Assembly (NCBI RefSeq): GCF_001612985.1 | Contig: NZ_BDBM01000012.1 | Location: forward strand, 1 to 64,000 | Length of the DNA stretch: 64,000 nucleotides | Direction: 5' to 3' | DNA from: Nocardia gamkensis NBRC 108242 | GTDB taxonomy: Bacteria; Actinomycetota; Actinomycetes; Mycobacteriales; Mycobacteriaceae | In this document: piece after piece, positions 49,771 to 58,178 of the stretch | Position numbering within the stretch: position 1 is the first letter of the stretch | How the letters are laid out: the number at the start of each line of letters is the position of its first letter | Program-made: the position numbers and the translations under genes | The notes under the pieces: model-generated | Told to the model about the DNA's origin: nothing | Database searches by the model: none | What the model saw: only the letters and a program-made list of their open reading frames with translations

Positions 49771-51698
49771 GCGCCGAGTGCACGATCGTCTTCCCCGGCC
49801 AGGGCGCCCAGCGCACGGGGATGGGAGCGGACTTCTGCGCCGAATACCCCCTCGCACGGGAGACTTTCGCCGAAGCCAGCGCCGCGGTGGGCGAGGACCT
49901 GCTGCGGATCTGCGCCGAGCGCGATCCGCAGTTGCATCGCACGGAGTACACCCAGCCGTGCGTGTTGACCATGGAGATCGCCGCGTGCCGGGTGCTGGTG
50001 ACCGAATTCGGTTTCCGGCCGGTCACTTTCGGCGGGCACAGCCTGGGCGAGTACGCCGCGCTGGTCGCGGCGGGCGTGTTCGAACTCGCCGACGGTGTTC
50101 GCCTGGTGCGCGCGCGTGGCGCGCTGATGCAGCGTGCCGCGCCGGAGGGGGCGGGCGCGATGGCCGCGCTGATCCTGCCGGATATCGCCGGCTCCGGCGT
50201 GGCGGAGCTGGTGGCCGAGGCAGGCGCGGAGGTGGCCAACGACAATTCGACCGATCAGCTGGTGATCAGCGGTGCGCGCGAGGCGGTCGCGGCCGCGCGC
50301 GTCGTCCTCGCCGAACGTCATCCGGAGTTGCGTTTCGTCCCGTTGCGGGTGAGCGCGCCGTTCCACTCGCGGTGGATGCGCGGCATCGAGGCCGAGTTCG
50401 CCGGACATCTCACCGACTGCGCGCCGCGCATCCGCACCGAGCGTTCGGTCGCGGTGACCTCGAACTACACCGGGGAGTTCCACCGGCCCGAAACCCTCGC
50501 CGAGCATCTGGTGCGCCAGATCTCCGCTCCGGTGCGCTGGACGGCGAACATGCGCGCGTTGCTGCGCTCGGACACCCCCCGCTACGAAGTCGGCCCGTCG
50601 GCGCCGCTGTCGAAGTTCTTCGCCACGCTGGGTGCGCCGGTGACCCGGATCGCGACGGTGGGTGATCTGCGGGCCCTGCGCGGCGACGCGGGATCGCAAC
50701 ATGCCGCCGTCGAGCCTGCCATGGCTACGGTGGCGGCGTCGGCCCCTGAGCGGGAACGCCTCGCCCCTGACCCGATTTCCGTGTCGGTGGCAGCGTCGGC
50801 CGTCCCCGAGCCGGACAGCATCGCGCCCGAGATCATTGCGACGTCGCCGGTAGGGTCGCCTATCCCTCAACCGAAATCGGCTGTGGCAGGGATCAACCCG
50901 GCTTCGGGAGCAACTTCGCCCACCCGCGGATCGACGCGACCGGCCGAGACGGATGGGCTGACCATCCACCGCAAGACCGCGGGTACTGCCGGCCTGCGGT
51001 TGTTCTGCTGGCCGTTCGCAGGCGGAAAAGCCGCCGCCTACACACCGTGGCGGCGCGAGCTGCCCGACTGGGTGGAGCTGTGCGTGGTCGAACTGCCCGC
51101 CCGGCAGCGTCATCTGGCGCAGAGGCCCATCCGCCGCTTCACCGACCTCGTCGACGCCGCGCTGGCCCAGGTCCTGCCCCTGACCGATCTCCCGTTCGCC
51201 TTCTTCGGTCACAGCCTCGGCGCGCTGACCGCCTACGAGGTGGCCCGCCGCCTGCCCGATCCGATCGCGCCGCGAGCGCTGTTCCTCGGTGGCGCGGTGG
51301 CCCCGCACCTGCCCAGGCCGGGGCGCTTGTCGGACCTGCCGGATCACGAGTTCGTCGCCGCGGTCGGTCATTACGGCGGCATCCCGCCCGAGGTGCGCGA
51401 GACCCCGGAGGTGATGGCGTTGTTCCTGCCCGCCTTACGCAGCGACTTCGAAATCTTCGACGACTACCGGTTCACCCCCGCCGCCGCGCCGTCGTGCCCG
51501 GCCCACCTGTTCGGCGGCCGGGACGACCGGCAGGTGGCGGTCACGCAGTTGGAGGCGTGGCGTGACGTCCTGCCGGGACTGCGCTCCACCGAGCTGCTGC
51601 CCGGCGGTCACTTCTTCCTCGTCGAGCAGCGGGCAGCGCTGCTCGGCTCGCTCGCGGACAAGCTCGCCGCTGTCCGCCCCCACACGGTATCCGCCTGA
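49767..51698 (+). CDS. Trans-acting acyltransferase fused to type II thioesterase
   Basis: This 643-residue protein has two catalytic domains. Residues 1-310 are a malonyl-CoA acyltransferase with GHSLGE (Ser92) and an APFHS motif, in the form of the free-standing ATs that load AT-less PKS modules. After a roughly 90-residue proline/alanine-rich linker, residues 405-635 form a type II thioesterase: GHSLGALTAYE (Ser483), the Asp in GGRDDRQ, and GGHFF (His615). Type II thioesterases remove misloaded acyl groups from carrier proteins. The gene overlaps the PKS2 stop by ATGA, so the proteins are probably made together. Supply of malonyl units to modules 2 and 4-8 plus editing is the inferred role. 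An AT and a TEII in one chain is an uncommon arrangement. Confidence 0.9.
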   Translation: MSAECTIVFPGQGAQRTGMGADFCAEYPLARETFAEASAAVGEDLLRICAERDPQLHRTEYTQPCVLTMEIAACRVLVTEFGFRPVTFGGHSLGEYAALVAAGVFELADGVRLVRARGALMQRAAPEGAGAMAALILPDIAGSGVAELVAEAGAEVANDNSTDQLVISGAREAVAAARVVLAERHPELRFVPLRVSAPFHSRWMRGIEAEFAGHLTDCAPRIRTERSVAVTSNYTGEFHRPETLAEHLVRQISAPVRWTANMRALLRSDTPRYEVGPSAPLSKFFATLGAPVTRIATVGDLRALRGDAGSQHAAVEPAMATVAASAPERERLAPDPISVSVAASAVPEPDSIAPEIIATSPVGSPIPQPKSAVAGINPASGATSPTRGSTRPAETDGLTIHRKTAGTAGLRLFCWPFAGGKAAAYTPWRRELPDWVELCVVELPARQRHLAQRPIRRFTDLVDAALAQVLPLTDLPFAFFGHSLGALTAYEVARRLPDPIAPRALFLGGAVAPHLPRPGRLSDLPDHEFVAAVGHYGGIPPEVRETPEVMALFLPALRSDFEIFDDYRFTPAAAPSCPAHLFGGRDDRQVAVTQLEAWRDVLPGLRSTELLPGGHFFLVEQRAALLGSLADKLAAVRPHTVSA

Positions 51699-51713
51699 TG
51701 AAGGGATGCAGTA

Positions 51714-52130
51714 ATGAAGGTCGAAGTCCTCACCCCCTCGTGCAACCTCGACACCGTCCGCGACGGGCGCGGCGGCATTTTCACCTGGGTCCCGCCCGAA
51801 CCCCTGCTGGAGTTCAACCTGATCTACATGCACCCCGGCAAAGTGCGCGGCCTGCACTACCACCCGCACTTCGTGGAGTATCTGCTGTTCGTGGAGGGCA
51901 ACGGCGTGCTGGTGACCAAGGACGACCACGAGGATCCGGACTGCCCGGAGGAGTTCATCCACGTGTCCAAGGGCATCTGCACGCGCACGCCGATCGGGGT
52001 GATGCACACCGTGTACTCGATCACCCCGCTGACGTTCATCGCGATGCTGACCAAGCCGTGGGACGAGTGCGATCCGCCGATCGTGCAGGTGGCGCCGCTG
52101 CCGCACACCTTGGAAGGCAACGGCGCGTGA
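51714..52130 (+). CDS. Cupin-fold protein, NDP-sugar epimerase/isomerase-like
   Basis: This 138-residue single-domain cupin has a metal- or substrate-binding motif, GLHYHPHFVEYLLFVEGNG, and a second motif around PIGVMHTVYS. The overall pattern resembles dTDP-4-dehydrorhamnose 3,5-epimerase and FdtA-type sugar isomerases. It follows the AT-TE gene by 15 bases, with AAGGGA upstream of the ATG. In this cluster it most likely acts on the nucleotide sugar. A role as a polyketide cyclase or isomerase cannot be excluded, because many small cupins have such functions. Confidence 0.7.
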   Translation: MKVEVLTPSCNLDTVRDGRGGIFTWVPPEPLLEFNLIYMHPGKVRGLHYHPHFVEYLLFVEGNGVLVTKDDHEDPDCPEEFIHVSKGICTRTPIGVMHTVYSITPLTFIAMLTKPWDECDPPIVQVAPLPHTLEGNGA

Positions 52131-52218
52131 GCAGGCCCGAGCGCCGAAGCGGACGCGGCGTACAGGCGCGGTGGCGCCAGTACGCGGCGACCGCCGCGTA
52201 CGCCGGAAAGGACTGCGT

Positions 52219-52944
52219 GTGAGCCGATTACGTGTGGCCGTGGTCGGCGCCACCGGATACGTGGGCGCCGCGCTGGTCGACGCGCTCGCGAGAAGCGGAC
52301 GGTGGGAGGTGGTGCCGGTGGTACGCGCCGACCATGAACGTCACCGCGCGGCCGGTCGCTACGACGTGCTGATCAATACCGCCTGCCCGTCGAAAAGGTT
52401 CTGGGCCGAGCATCATCCCGACGCCGATCGCCAGGAGACGGTGGACAAGACGCGCCTGCTGCGCGAGCGGTGGGACTGGGACCGGTTCGTACAGATCAGC
52501 AGCATTTCCGCGCGCACCCAGCTGGATACCGTCTACGGCCGCCATCGCGCGGAAGCCGAGCAGATGTGTTGCACGCCGGACAGTCTCGTCGTGCGGCTCG
52601 GTCCGATGTACGGCGGGGACTACCGCAAGGGCGTGCTGGCGGACATGGCCGCCGACCGTCCGGTGTTCGCCAGCGGCCGCTCGCGCCAGAGCTTCGCCCC
52701 GGTGGAGTGGTGCGCCGACTGGATCGCCGCCCACCTCGAGGACACCGGCCTGCGTGAGGTCGGCGCACGCACCACCGTCACGCTGGCCGAGGTGCGCGAC
52801 GCGGTGGGCTCACGCTCGGAGTTCGCCAAAGATCATGTCGACGACCAGTTCCCGATCACCGCCACCGGCCCGGACTGGCCGGAGGCGGCGGCGGTGATCG
52901 ACTGGCTGGCCGGGCGGAGGGTCAGCGGTGCGCGGGCGAACTGA
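52219..52944 (+). CDS. Short NAD(P)-dependent sugar epimerase/reductase
   Basis: This 241-residue Rossmann-fold protein of the extended SDR (epimerase/reductase) group has GATGYVG near residue 10. It is shorter than the usual 300-330 residues. The catalytic pair reads YGRHR, with Arg where Lys is expected in YxxxK. Similar short proteins act as 4-ketoreductases on nucleotide sugars. The GTG at 52219 has GGAAAGGA in the ideal position; an upstream ATG at 52171 gives a basic, unlikely extension. Its last 23 bases overlap the end of the convergent gene. Reduction of a 4-keto sugar is the inferred role. Confidence 0.7.
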   Translation: MSRLRVAVVGATGYVGAALVDALARSGRWEVVPVVRADHERHRAAGRYDVLINTACPSKRFWAEHHPDADRQETVDKTRLLRERWDWDRFVQISSISARTQLDTVYGRHRAEAEQMCCTPDSLVVRLGPMYGGDYRKGVLADMAADRPVFASGRSRQSFAPVEWCADWIAAHLEDTGLREVGARTTVTLAEVRDAVGSRSEFAKDHVDDQFPITATGPDWPEAAAVIDWLAGRRVSGARAN

Positions 52945-53680
52945 GGCGATGCCTGCTGGGGCGCAGATACTTCTCCGCGCACAGCACCAGCAGGAAACGC
53001 ACGCTGGTCGCGACGTCGCGGGTGCGCATCTTGGACGCGCCCGCGGTGCGGTTGAGGACGTGGATCGGCACCTGCTCGATCCGGAACCCATTGGCGGCGA
53101 GAATGTAGAGACTTTCGAAGAAGAAGGAGTACCCGGTCGAACGGACACGATCGAAAGCCGCCACCGGAACGGAGTCCAGCCGGTAGTATCGGAACGCACC
53201 GGTGGCATCGTAGGGCATCCGCAGCAATGTCACGGTGAGAAAATGCCCGACCCGGGTGAGGACCTTGCGGAAGGGAGTCCAGTCGGCGAGGCTGTCCTCT
53301 TTCAGATACCGCGATCCGACCACGACGTCGAAACCGGCCGCAGCGGCGCGCAGTGCCGGAAGATACGACGGCGGATGCGCGAAATCGGAATCCATCGTGA
53401 TGATGTGCCGATATTCTCGCGCGTAGGCCCAGCGAATTCCGGCCTGGTGTGCGGAGCCGACGCCTTTGCGCCCGGCCCTGTGCAGCACGTGGATGCGGGG
53501 AGCGTGCTGTCGGGCCAGCTCATCGAGCAGATCTCCGGTCCCGTCCGGGGAGTTGTCGTCGACGAACAGGACATCGAAATCGGTGCCTTGTTCCAGGATC
53601 TGAGCGAGCAACGGGCCCACGTTGCGACGCTCGTTGTACGTCGGAATCATTACCAGAGTTTTTTCGGAGGCCGCGCTCAT
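52922..53680 (-). CDS. Polyprenol-phosphate mannose synthase-like GT2 glycosyltransferase
   Basis: This 252-residue GT2-family enzyme is of the dolichol/polyprenol-phosphate mannosyltransferase type. Conserved motifs are IPTYNE near the N-terminus, VDDNSPDGT, the DxD-like MDSDFAHPP, GSRY and a C-terminal VPIHVLNR. No membrane domain is fused. It would transfer mannose, or a related hexose, from its GDP donor to polyprenyl phosphate on the cytoplasmic face. It is the only leftward gene inside the cluster and shares a short divergent gap with the GDP-sugar operon. A GT87-like membrane enzyme that could use the lipid-linked sugar is encoded nearby. Confidence 0.85.
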   Translation of the reverse strand: MSAASEKTLVMIPTYNERRNVGPLLAQILEQGTDFDVLFVDDNSPDGTGDLLDELARQHAPRIHVLHRAGRKGVGSAHQAGIRWAYAREYRHIITMDSDFAHPPSYLPALRAAAAGFDVVVGSRYLKEDSLADWTPFRKVLTRVGHFLTVTLLRMPYDATGAFRYYRLDSVPVAAFDRVRSTGYSFFFESLYILAANGFRIEQVPIHVLNRTAGASKMRTRDVATSVRFLLVLCAEKYLRPSRHRLSSPAHR

Positions 53681-53721
53681 GCAATCGAATTCTAATACCG
53701 GCAGCGGCCGAAAGATAGGTA

Positions 53722-53750
53722 TTGCCCGCTTTTTGGCTACCCGTTAGTCT
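53722..53750 (+). promoter_or_regulatory. Candidate promoter of the sugar operon
   Basis: TTGCCC (53722-53727) and TAGTCT (53745-53750) are 17 bases apart in the divergent gap, 17 bases before the start of the GDP-mannose dehydratase gene. The match to consensus is moderate. Confidence 0.45.
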
Positions 53751-53766
53751 CGGGGTTGGAGGTTTG

Positions 53767-54789
53767 ATGAGAAAGGCGCTGATAACCGGCATCACCGGCC
53801 AGGACGGGTCTTATCTGACGGAATTCCTGTTGCAGCAAGGATATGAGGTGCACGGGATTATCCGGCGTGCGTCGAATTTCAATACCGACCGGATAGATCA
53901 TCTGTATTCCGATACGCATTCCCAACGCCGGCTGTTCCTGCACTACGGGGATCTGATGGATTCCAGCAGCCTCAACCGGATCCTGGAGGACGTGCGCCCG
54001 GCGGAGATCTACAACCTGGGCGCGCAGTCGCACGTGCACATCTCGTTCCAGATCCCGGAGTTCACCGCCGAGACCAACGCGATCGGCACGCTGCGCATCC
54101 TGGACGCCATCCGCAAGACCGGCATCGCCACCCGGTTCTACCAGGCTTCGTCCTCGGAGCTGTACGGCGGACTGCACGATGTGGCCCTCAGCGAGGACAC
54201 GCCGTTCCATCCGCGTTCGCCGTATGCCGTGGCGAAGCTGTACGCGTACTGGATCACGGTCAACCATCGCGAGGCCTACGGGATGTACACCGTCAACGGC
54301 ACCTTGTTCAATCACGAATCACCGCGGCGTGGCGAGGTTTTCGTCACCCGCAAGGTGACCCGCGGCGCGGTGCGCATCGCGCAGGGCAAACAGGACAAGC
54401 TGTTCATCGGCAATCTGGACGCCCGCCGGGACTGGGGATACGCCAAGGAGTACGTCGAGGCGATGTGGCTGATGCTGCAACAGCCCGAACCCGACGACTA
54501 CGTGATCGCCACGGGCGAGACGCACAGCGTGCGCGAGTTGTGCGAGACCGCCTTCTCCGCCACGGGAGTCGAATTGATCTGGGAAGGAACCGGTTTGGCG
54601 GAGAAGGGAATCGACCGGCGCACCTCGCGGGTGCTGGTCGAGGTGGATCCGACCTATTTCCGGCCCGCCGAGGTGCATCATCTCACCGGAGATCCGAGCA
54701 AGGCGCGCGAGAAGCTCGGGTGGGCGCCCCGCACGAGTTTCACCGAACTGGTCGAGTTGATGGTCGCCCACGATATGGAGAACGTGTGA
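53767..54789 (+). CDS. gmd: GDP-mannose 4,6-dehydratase
   Basis: This 340-residue extended SDR carries the GDP-mannose dehydratase signatures: GITGQDGSY at the cofactor site, the SSSELYGG active-site strand with Ser and Glu, YAVAK for the Tyr/Lys pair, and the [15 protein letters not shown] substrate loop. It converts GDP-D-mannose to GDP-4-keto-6-deoxy-D-mannose, the first committed step to GDP-linked 6-deoxyhexoses. GGAGG lies 5 bases before the ATG at 53767. It is the first gene of a tight operon, and the next start overlaps its stop (GTGTGA). A GDP rather than dTDP sugar route is therefore well supported for this cluster. Confidence 0.93.
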   Translation: MRKALITGITGQDGSYLTEFLLQQGYEVHGIIRRASNFNTDRIDHLYSDTHSQRRLFLHYGDLMDSSSLNRILEDVRPAEIYNLGAQSHVHISFQIPEFTAETNAIGTLRILDAIRKTGIATRFYQASSSELYGGLHDVALSEDTPFHPRSPYAVAKLYAYWITVNHREAYGMYTVNGTLFNHESPRRGEVFVTRKVTRGAVRIAQGKQDKLFIGNLDARRDWGYAKEYVEAMWLMLQQPEPDDYVIATGETHSVRELCETAFSATGVELIWEGTGLAEKGIDRRTSRVLVEVDPTYFRPAEVHHLTGDPSKAREKLGWAPRTSFTELVELMVAHDMENV

Positions 54790-56039
54790 CGCAAGCAGTG
54801 GCGGTGCAGGGTTGCCGGGTGTGCGGGAACACCCGGCTCGAGACGGTGGTCGACCTCGGCACGATGGCGCTGACCGGGGTGTTCCCGGCCACCGACCCGA
54901 CCGAGGTGCCGCGCTACCCGTTGGAGTTGGTGCGCTGCGTGCCCACCGGCAGCGAGGAATGCGGGCTGGTGCAGTTGCGCCACACCGCCGACTTCGACGA
55001 AATGTATTCCCCCGGATACGGATACCGCTCCGGACTGAACAAATCGATGATCGACCACCTCGCCCACCGGGTGGCGCGGATCCGGCAGCGGGTGGCGTTG
55101 TCGCCGGAGGATGTGGTGATCGACATCGGCAGCAACGACGCGACGCTGCTGCGCGCCTACCCCGAAGGGTCGGCGACGATCGTGGGCATCGACCCGCTGG
55201 GGGAGAAGTTCCGCCGGTTCTATCCGCCGCACGTGCGGCTGGTGACCGGGTACTTCACCCGCGAGCTGGTCGAATCGGCGTCGGCGGGGCGACGGGCCAA
55301 GGTGATCACCTCGATCGCCATGTTCTACGACGTCCCCGCGCCGCTGGAGTTCATGCGCGCGGTGTACGACAGCCTCACCGACGACGGCATCTGGGTGCTG
55401 GAGCAGAGCTATCTGCCCGCGATGCTGGCCACCACCTCCTACGACACGATCTGTCACGAGCACCTGGAGTACTACACCCTCGACCAGATCGAATGGATGG
55501 CGCGGCGTTGCGGCTTCGTGGTGCTCGAGGTGGAACGCAATGCCGTCAACGGCGGCAGCTTCGCGCTCACCTTGGGCAAGCGGGGCGAGCCCTCGCCTGC
55601 CGATGCCGCCGCGCTGGATCGCATGCGCCAGGAGGAGTCCACGCTGGGGCTGCACACCGCGCAGCCGTACGCGGACTTCGCCGAACGAGTCGAGCAGCAT
55701 CGCGAACGGGTACGCGACTTCTTCGACCGCTCCCGCAAGGCGGGCCTGCGCACGCTCGGTTACGGAGCCTCCACCAAAGGCAACGTGGTGCTACAGCACT
55801 GCGGGATCGGCCCGGAGGACCTGACGTGCATCGCGGAGGTCAACGACGACAAATTCGGCAAGTTCACCCCGGGCAGCGCGATCCCGATCGTGTCGGAGGC
55901 ACGAGCCCGCGAGCTGGCCCCCGACCAGTTCTTCGTACTGCCCTGGCATTTCCGCACGATGATGCTGGAGCGCGAAAGCGCCTTCCGCGCGGCGGGCGGG
56001 CGGCTGGTGTTCCCGCTGCCGGAGCTGGACGTGGTGTGA
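54786..56039 (+). CDS. NDP-sugar C-methyltransferase, NovU/TylC3 type
   Basis: This 417-residue SAM-dependent methyltransferase has the family's three parts: an N-terminal zinc-binding region (CRVCG with later cysteines), a central SAM fold ([10 protein letters not shown], about residues 118-127), and a C-terminal domain with GASTKGNV. NovU-type enzymes methylate C5, and TylC3-type enzymes C3, of keto-sugars after deprotonation. Directly after a GDP-mannose dehydratase, the likely substrate is GDP-4-keto-6-deoxymannose. C5 methylation as in tiacumicin's 5-methylrhamnose is my preferred inference. The GTG start at 54786 is coupled to the upstream stop. Confidence 0.87.
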   Translation: MTQAVAVQGCRVCGNTRLETVVDLGTMALTGVFPATDPTEVPRYPLELVRCVPTGSEECGLVQLRHTADFDEMYSPGYGYRSGLNKSMIDHLAHRVARIRQRVALSPEDVVIDIGSNDATLLRAYPEGSATIVGIDPLGEKFRRFYPPHVRLVTGYFTRELVESASAGRRAKVITSIAMFYDVPAPLEFMRAVYDSLTDDGIWVLEQSYLPAMLATTSYDTICHEHLEYYTLDQIEWMARRCGFVVLEVERNAVNGGSFALTLGKRGEPSPADAAALDRMRQEESTLGLHTAQPYADFAERVEQHRERVRDFFDRSRKAGLRTLGYGASTKGNVVLQHCGIGPEDLTCIAEVNDDKFGKFTPGSAIPIVSEARARELAPDQFFVLPWHFRTMMLERESAFRAAGGRLVFPLPELDVV

Positions 56040-56040
56040 G

Positions 56041-56988
56041 ATGACCATCGTCGTCACGGGCGCGGCCGGGCAGGACGGCACCCTGCTGTCGGACCTGCTC
56101 ACCGCGCGCGGTGAGCGCGTGCTGCGGATCGGCCGCGACGGCCCGGTCGACATCACCGACGCCGCCGCGGTCGAGGAGCTGATCGCCGCCGAGCGCCCCG
56201 CGCAGGTGTATCTGCTGTCAGCGGTGCAGCACTCCTCGCAGGACGACCACGGCGACCCGCGTGAGCTGGCCCGCGCCTCGCACCGGGTGAACACGCTGCC
56301 GGTGCAGTATTTCGCGGAGGCGATCGATCGTCACCGGACGGGCACGCGACTGTTCTACGCGGCCTCCTCGCATGTCTTCGGCTCCGACGGCCCCGCGGTG
56401 TGCGACGAGAACAGCGGGCTGCGACCGGACTCGATCTACGGGGTGACCAAAGCGGCGGCCCTGCTGGCCTGCCGCGCCTACCGCGCCCGCGGCGTCTTCG
56501 CGGCCGCGGGCATCATGTTCAACCACGAATCACCGTTGCGGGCCGAGAAGTTCGTCACCCGCAAGATCGTGCGCGCCGTCGCCCGGATCCAGCGCGGTGA
56601 GACCACCACGGTGGAGGTGGGCAGGTTGGACGCCGGCGCCGACTGGGGGTACGCGCCGGACTACGTCGAGGCGATGACGCGCATCCTGGCCCTCGACGAG
56701 CCGGACGAGTTCGTCGTCGCCACCGGCGAACACCACACGGTCGCGCAGTTGTGCGCGGCGGCGTTCGGCATGGCCGGACTGGACTGGAACGACCATGTCC
56801 GCGAACGTTCCTCGGTGCTCACCCGCAGCAGGCGACCGCTGGTGGGCGACGCGACGAGGCTGCGCGAGCGGACCGGGTGGCGCCCTTCGGTGGACTTCCA
56901 CGGCATGGTGCGCGCCATGCTCGTCGCCGAGGGCGTGCGCCCGGCGCAGCAATCGAGGCCGGTACGCACCGGCGGAACGGATGGATGA
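56041..56988 (+). CDS. GDP-mannose dehydratase-like 4-ketoreductase/epimerase
   Basis: This 315-residue paralogue of GDP-mannose 4,6-dehydratase keeps the GAAGQDGTLL cofactor motif, the YGVTK pair and the NHESP...FVTRKI loop. The catalytic Ser-Glu strand reads ASSHVFG, so the Glu base needed for dehydration is gone. It is therefore more likely a reductase or epimerase acting on the 4-keto sugar, for example giving GDP-D-rhamnose-type products. It starts one base after the C-methyltransferase stop and overlaps the next gene by 8 bases. Confidence 0.78.
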   Translation: MTIVVTGAAGQDGTLLSDLLTARGERVLRIGRDGPVDITDAAAVEELIAAERPAQVYLLSAVQHSSQDDHGDPRELARASHRVNTLPVQYFAEAIDRHRTGTRLFYAASSHVFGSDGPAVCDENSGLRPDSIYGVTKAAALLACRAYRARGVFAAAGIMFNHESPLRAEKFVTRKIVRAVARIQRGETTTVEVGRLDAGADWGYAPDYVEAMTRILALDEPDEFVVATGEHHTVAQLCAAAFGMAGLDWNDHVRERSSVLTRSRRPLVGDATRLRERTGWRPSVDFHGMVRAMLVAEGVRPAQQSRPVRTGGTDG

Positions 56989-58174
56989 CGTGCCACTGAA
57001 CGACGAGAATGTCCTCGCCGCCCACTTGATCTCCGTCGCCGACGGCGTCTACGAGGAGACCGCCGCGCGGATCGGCGAGATCGGCACCGAGGCGGTCGCC
57101 GACGCGGTGCTGAAGGAGATCGCCTGGCGCGCGAACTACGGATCCCGGCCGGGGCAGCCGGTCACGGCGGTGTTCGAGCTGACCCACGAGGGCAAACAGC
57201 TCGACTATCTGCTCACCTTGGGCGCCGAGGAGCCCGCGATAGCTCCCGGCTCCCTGGAGGATCCGTGGCTGGTGGTGCGGCAAGATCTGGTGGAGCTGCT
57301 GCGCGCGGTCTACGGCCCGCCCGACGCGGCGCTCGGCACGCGCGCCATCGCGATCAAGGACGAGCCGGGACCGGGCAGTTTCGCACCCGACGACCCGTGG
57401 CGGGTGGCCCGCGACGCCGCCGCGGTCGCCGCCGACCGGATCGTCACCGCCTGCCGCCCACAGCACTACGACCTCAACGCCCTGTCGCTGCACTTCGGTT
57501 CGGACAAGTGGGGCGGGCACTGGTACACCCAGCACTACGAGCGGCATTTCGCGCCGCTGCGCGACAGCCGCGTGCGCATCCTGGAACTGGGCATCGGCGG
57601 CTACACCGCACCCGATGTGGGCGGCGCGTCGCTGCGGATGTGGAAGCAGTACTTCCGCCGCGGGCTGGTGTTCGGGCTGGACTACTTCGACAAGTCCGGC
57701 ATTGCCGAGCCGCGCCTGCAACCGCTGCGCGGCGATCAGGGCGACGCGGCGTTCCTCGACGAGCTCGGCCGCTCACTGGGCCCGTTCGACATCATCATCG
57801 ACGACGGCAGCCACATCAGCGGTGACGTGATCGCCTCGTTCCGGGCGCTGTTCGCGCACCTGCGGCCCGGCGGGCTGTACGTGGTGGAGGACACCCAGAC
57901 CTCCTACTGGTCGGGCTGGGGCGGCAGCAGCACCGCCACCGACGACCCGGCCACCAGCATCGGTTACCTGAAAACCCTGGTGGACGCCTTGCACCACCAG
58001 GAATTCGAGAAGGAATCCGGCCGCGCGACCGGCGCTTTCGACGACTGGATCGGGGCGCTGCACTTCTACCACAACATCGTGGTCGTCGAAAAACGCCGCA
58101 ACGCCGAGCAATCGGCTCCATCATGGGTGCCTCGGCACACCAATCCGATGGAGTGGATGAAGCCGAAGGAGTGA
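56981..58174 (+). CDS. MycE-type sugar O-methyltransferase
   Basis: This 397-residue protein matches the MycE family along its length, including an N-terminal helical tetramerisation part and the C-terminal SAM domain. Key segments are HFGSDKWG, LELGIGGYTAPDVGG (SAM site), SLRMWKQYFRRG, and FDIIIDDGSHIS, which holds the metal ligands and catalytic base. MycE 2''-O-methylates javose on mycinamicin after glycosylation, using Mg2+. Here it would methylate a rhamnose-type sugar, probably at O2 and probably after attachment. The ATG at 56981 overlaps the previous gene; a GTG at 56990 is also possible. Confidence 0.88.
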   Translation: MDDVPLNDENVLAAHLISVADGVYEETAARIGEIGTEAVADAVLKEIAWRANYGSRPGQPVTAVFELTHEGKQLDYLLTLGAEEPAIAPGSLEDPWLVVRQDLVELLRAVYGPPDAALGTRAIAIKDEPGPGSFAPDDPWRVARDAAAVAADRIVTACRPQHYDLNALSLHFGSDKWGGHWYTQHYERHFAPLRDSRVRILELGIGGYTAPDVGGASLRMWKQYFRRGLVFGLDYFDKSGIAEPRLQPLRGDQGDAAFLDELGRSLGPFDIIIDDGSHISGDVIASFRALFAHLRPGGLYVVEDTQTSYWSGWGGSSTATDDPATSIGYLKTLVDALHHQEFEKESGRATGAFDDWIGALHFYHNIVVVEKRRNAEQSAPSWVPRHTNPMEWMKPKE

Positions 58175-58178
58175 TCGG

